Positions 5,400 to 6,202 of a stretch of DNA of 6,202 nucleotides are shown here, piece after piece. The DNA is taken from contig CACYEE010000223.1 of assembly GCA_902773415.1 (NCBI GenBank), positions 1 to 6,202 on the forward strand. The letters are read 5' to 3'. The position numbers and the translations under genes were made by a program. Within the stretch, counting starts at the first letter, position 1. Every line of letters starts with the position of its first letter. The stretch comes from an uncultured Actinomyces sp. GTDB taxonomy: Bacteria; Actinomycetota; Actinomycetes; Actinomycetales; Actinomycetaceae. The notes beneath the pieces are model-generated. The model saw nothing but the letters and a program-made list of their open reading frames with translations, was not told where the DNA came from and searched no databases.

Positions 5400-5827
5400 C
5401 GGGGCGGTTGCGCGACGTGGCGGTTTCGTACCGGGTTGTCTGTGCGGGTGGGCGAGCGGCGCGGCGGTTATCGGGCGTGGCGGGTATCGGGTGGGGCGAC
5501 GGGTGTCGGGCGAGGGGTGCTGAGGGAGGCATTGTATTCTGTCACGTGTTTTTAGGGTGGTTCTGTCATGGGAAATTGGGTTGGTGTGTTGTTGGGGGTG
5601 GTTTGTGTGAGGGTGTGCAGTGCTTGGTGGGTGGTTCTGGCGGGTTTGGTGTGGCGGGTTGGGGTGGGTTGGTGATGGTGGTGGTCGTGTGTTTGTGGTC
5701 GAAGATGTTTCCTCGGGGTGGCGAGGGGACAGGGTGGTGGCGGGGCGGTTCTGGAGGATGGGTGTTGTTGGCGTGGGAGGTGGCTTGGGATAGGGGCGTG
5801 TTTCTTGCGTTGTTGATGGGCGGGAAG
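5400..5827. other. Gene-free, extremely G/T-rich segment
   Basis: I see no supportable gene in these 428 bases. From about 5555 the + strand becomes almost purely G and T: in 5581-5700 I count 110 of 120 bases as G or T. Open frames crossing it translate into low-complexity Gly/Val/Trp on one strand and Pro/Thr/His on the other, as expected from composition alone. Closely spaced G tracts (5642-5644, 5656-5658, 5661-5664, 5666-5668) give G-quadruplex potential. In many bacteria rpoB follows rplL; here this segment and an IS remnant intervene. Confidence 0.65.
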
Positions 5828-6202
5828 TGGGGTCCTGCTTGGTTTGTTGACAGGTTGCTAAGCGGGTTCTCGTGTGTGGGTGGCGGGGCCGGTTCGTGTT
5901 CTACGGGGTTGAGGGTGTCGGGGGTGGTGTGGATGCGTTGGCGGGTGCAGGACATGTCGGTCAATTCGTCCGCATGCTTGTGCACCTGCACGCGCGTGGC
6001 GTGGGCGTGCCGGTAGGAGTGCCGGGCCTTGAGGGTGGCCCGGAACGCCTCGGCCATCGCATCGTTGGTCACGCCCCGGTCCGGCCAGCCGAAACCCGGT
6101 CGTCGAAACCTGTCCGCCGGTCGCATCCATACGGGATTTCGGCTTGCTCAAGGTGAACTGGGAACCCCGGTCGGCATGCAAGCACGATCTGCTCCGGCAC
6201 TC
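5828..6202 (-). mobile_element. Remnant of an IS3-family insertion sequence, one end only
   Basis: The transposase remnant reads leftward, and the DNA after its C-terminal motifs carries TGGGGTCCTGCTTGG at 5828-5842 followed by TTTGTTGACAGG (5843-5854). IS3-family elements typically have a terminal inverted repeat starting with TG, with CTGTCAAC on the other strand close to the transposase 3' end, so I place the element edge near 5828. The other end lies outside the window, so repeat matching and a target duplication cannot be checked. The edge position is inference. Confidence 0.55.
5861..6202 (-). pseudogene. IS3-family transposase (OrfB-like), C-terminal part, frame-broken
   Basis: Read on the minus strand from the window edge, one frame gives LHADRGSQFT (6152-6181), the second catalytic aspartate block of DDE transposases of the IS3 type. 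The matching glutamate block, NDAMAEAFRATLKAR (Glu codon 6049-6051), and the closing block RQRIHTTPDTLNPVEHE lie in a different frame. The distance from the Asp codon to the Glu codon is 121 bases; the family spacing D-35 residues-E would give 108. The 13-base excess is not a multiple of three, so a frameshift and some added or scrambled sequence separate the two catalytic blocks. The expected stop after the C-terminal motif is also missing: the Glu-block frame stays open through the proposed IS end to 5566. The N-terminal part lies beyond the window. Probably inactive. Confidence 0.75.

Noticed and set aside
5192..6016. 274-codon + strand frame through rplL, its terminator and the G/T-rich region
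   Set aside because: It overlaps rplL out of frame, crosses the terminator hairpin, overlaps the transposase remnant and is low-complexity Gly/Val/Trp.

Overview
The window is a stretch of core ribosomal-protein and transcription genes from a high-GC Gram-positive bacterium, most likely an actinomycete-type member of Actinomycetota. The grounds are strong G/C preference at third codon positions, an L11 of the actinobacterial type, an L7/L12 of the actinobacterial type, and a NusG with a long acidic, alanine-rich N-terminal extension. I cannot name the genus from sequence alone.

Layout, all genes on the + strand: secE (42-293), nusG (340-1173), rplK/L11 (1257-1691) and rplA/L1 (1802-2509) form the classic translocase/antitermination/L11-L1 block. 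An 861-base gap without a convincing gene (2510-3370) follows. It is bracketed by two near-identical 31-base palindromes (2525-2555 and 3268-3298) and holds a third inverted repeat (2597-2660). Next is udk, uridine kinase (3371-3997), then a pair of tightly packed palindromes of another family (4020-4092). The rplJ/L10 (4355-4876) and rplL/L7-L12 (4933-5322) genes follow, preceded by a well-formed L10 leader with an intrinsic terminator (about 4196-4319). A strong hairpin at 5356-5393 closes the rplJ-rplL unit. The right end holds a very G/T-rich gene-free stretch (about 5400-5827) and the C-terminal end of a frame-broken IS3-family transposase on the minus strand, running off the window (to 6202).

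How the parts work together: SecE is a translocon subunit, NusG couples RNA polymerase to ribosomes or Rho, L11 and L1 form the GTPase-centre base and L1 stalk, and L10 with L7/L12 forms the factor-recruiting stalk. The L10 leader can fold into two mutually exclusive structures: a three-way junction able to bind L10, which leaves the terminator free, or an antiterminator that dissolves the terminator. This is the signature of autogenous attenuation of stalk synthesis. The unusual aspects are the separation of L11-L1 from L10-L12 by udk plus repeat-rich DNA, and the amount of palindromic DNA in that gap.

I do not see a CRISPR array, a defence system or a clearly novel multi-gene system. The most interesting non-gene material is the palindrome families, the L10 attenuator and the strand-asymmetric G/T-rich region next to the IS remnant.
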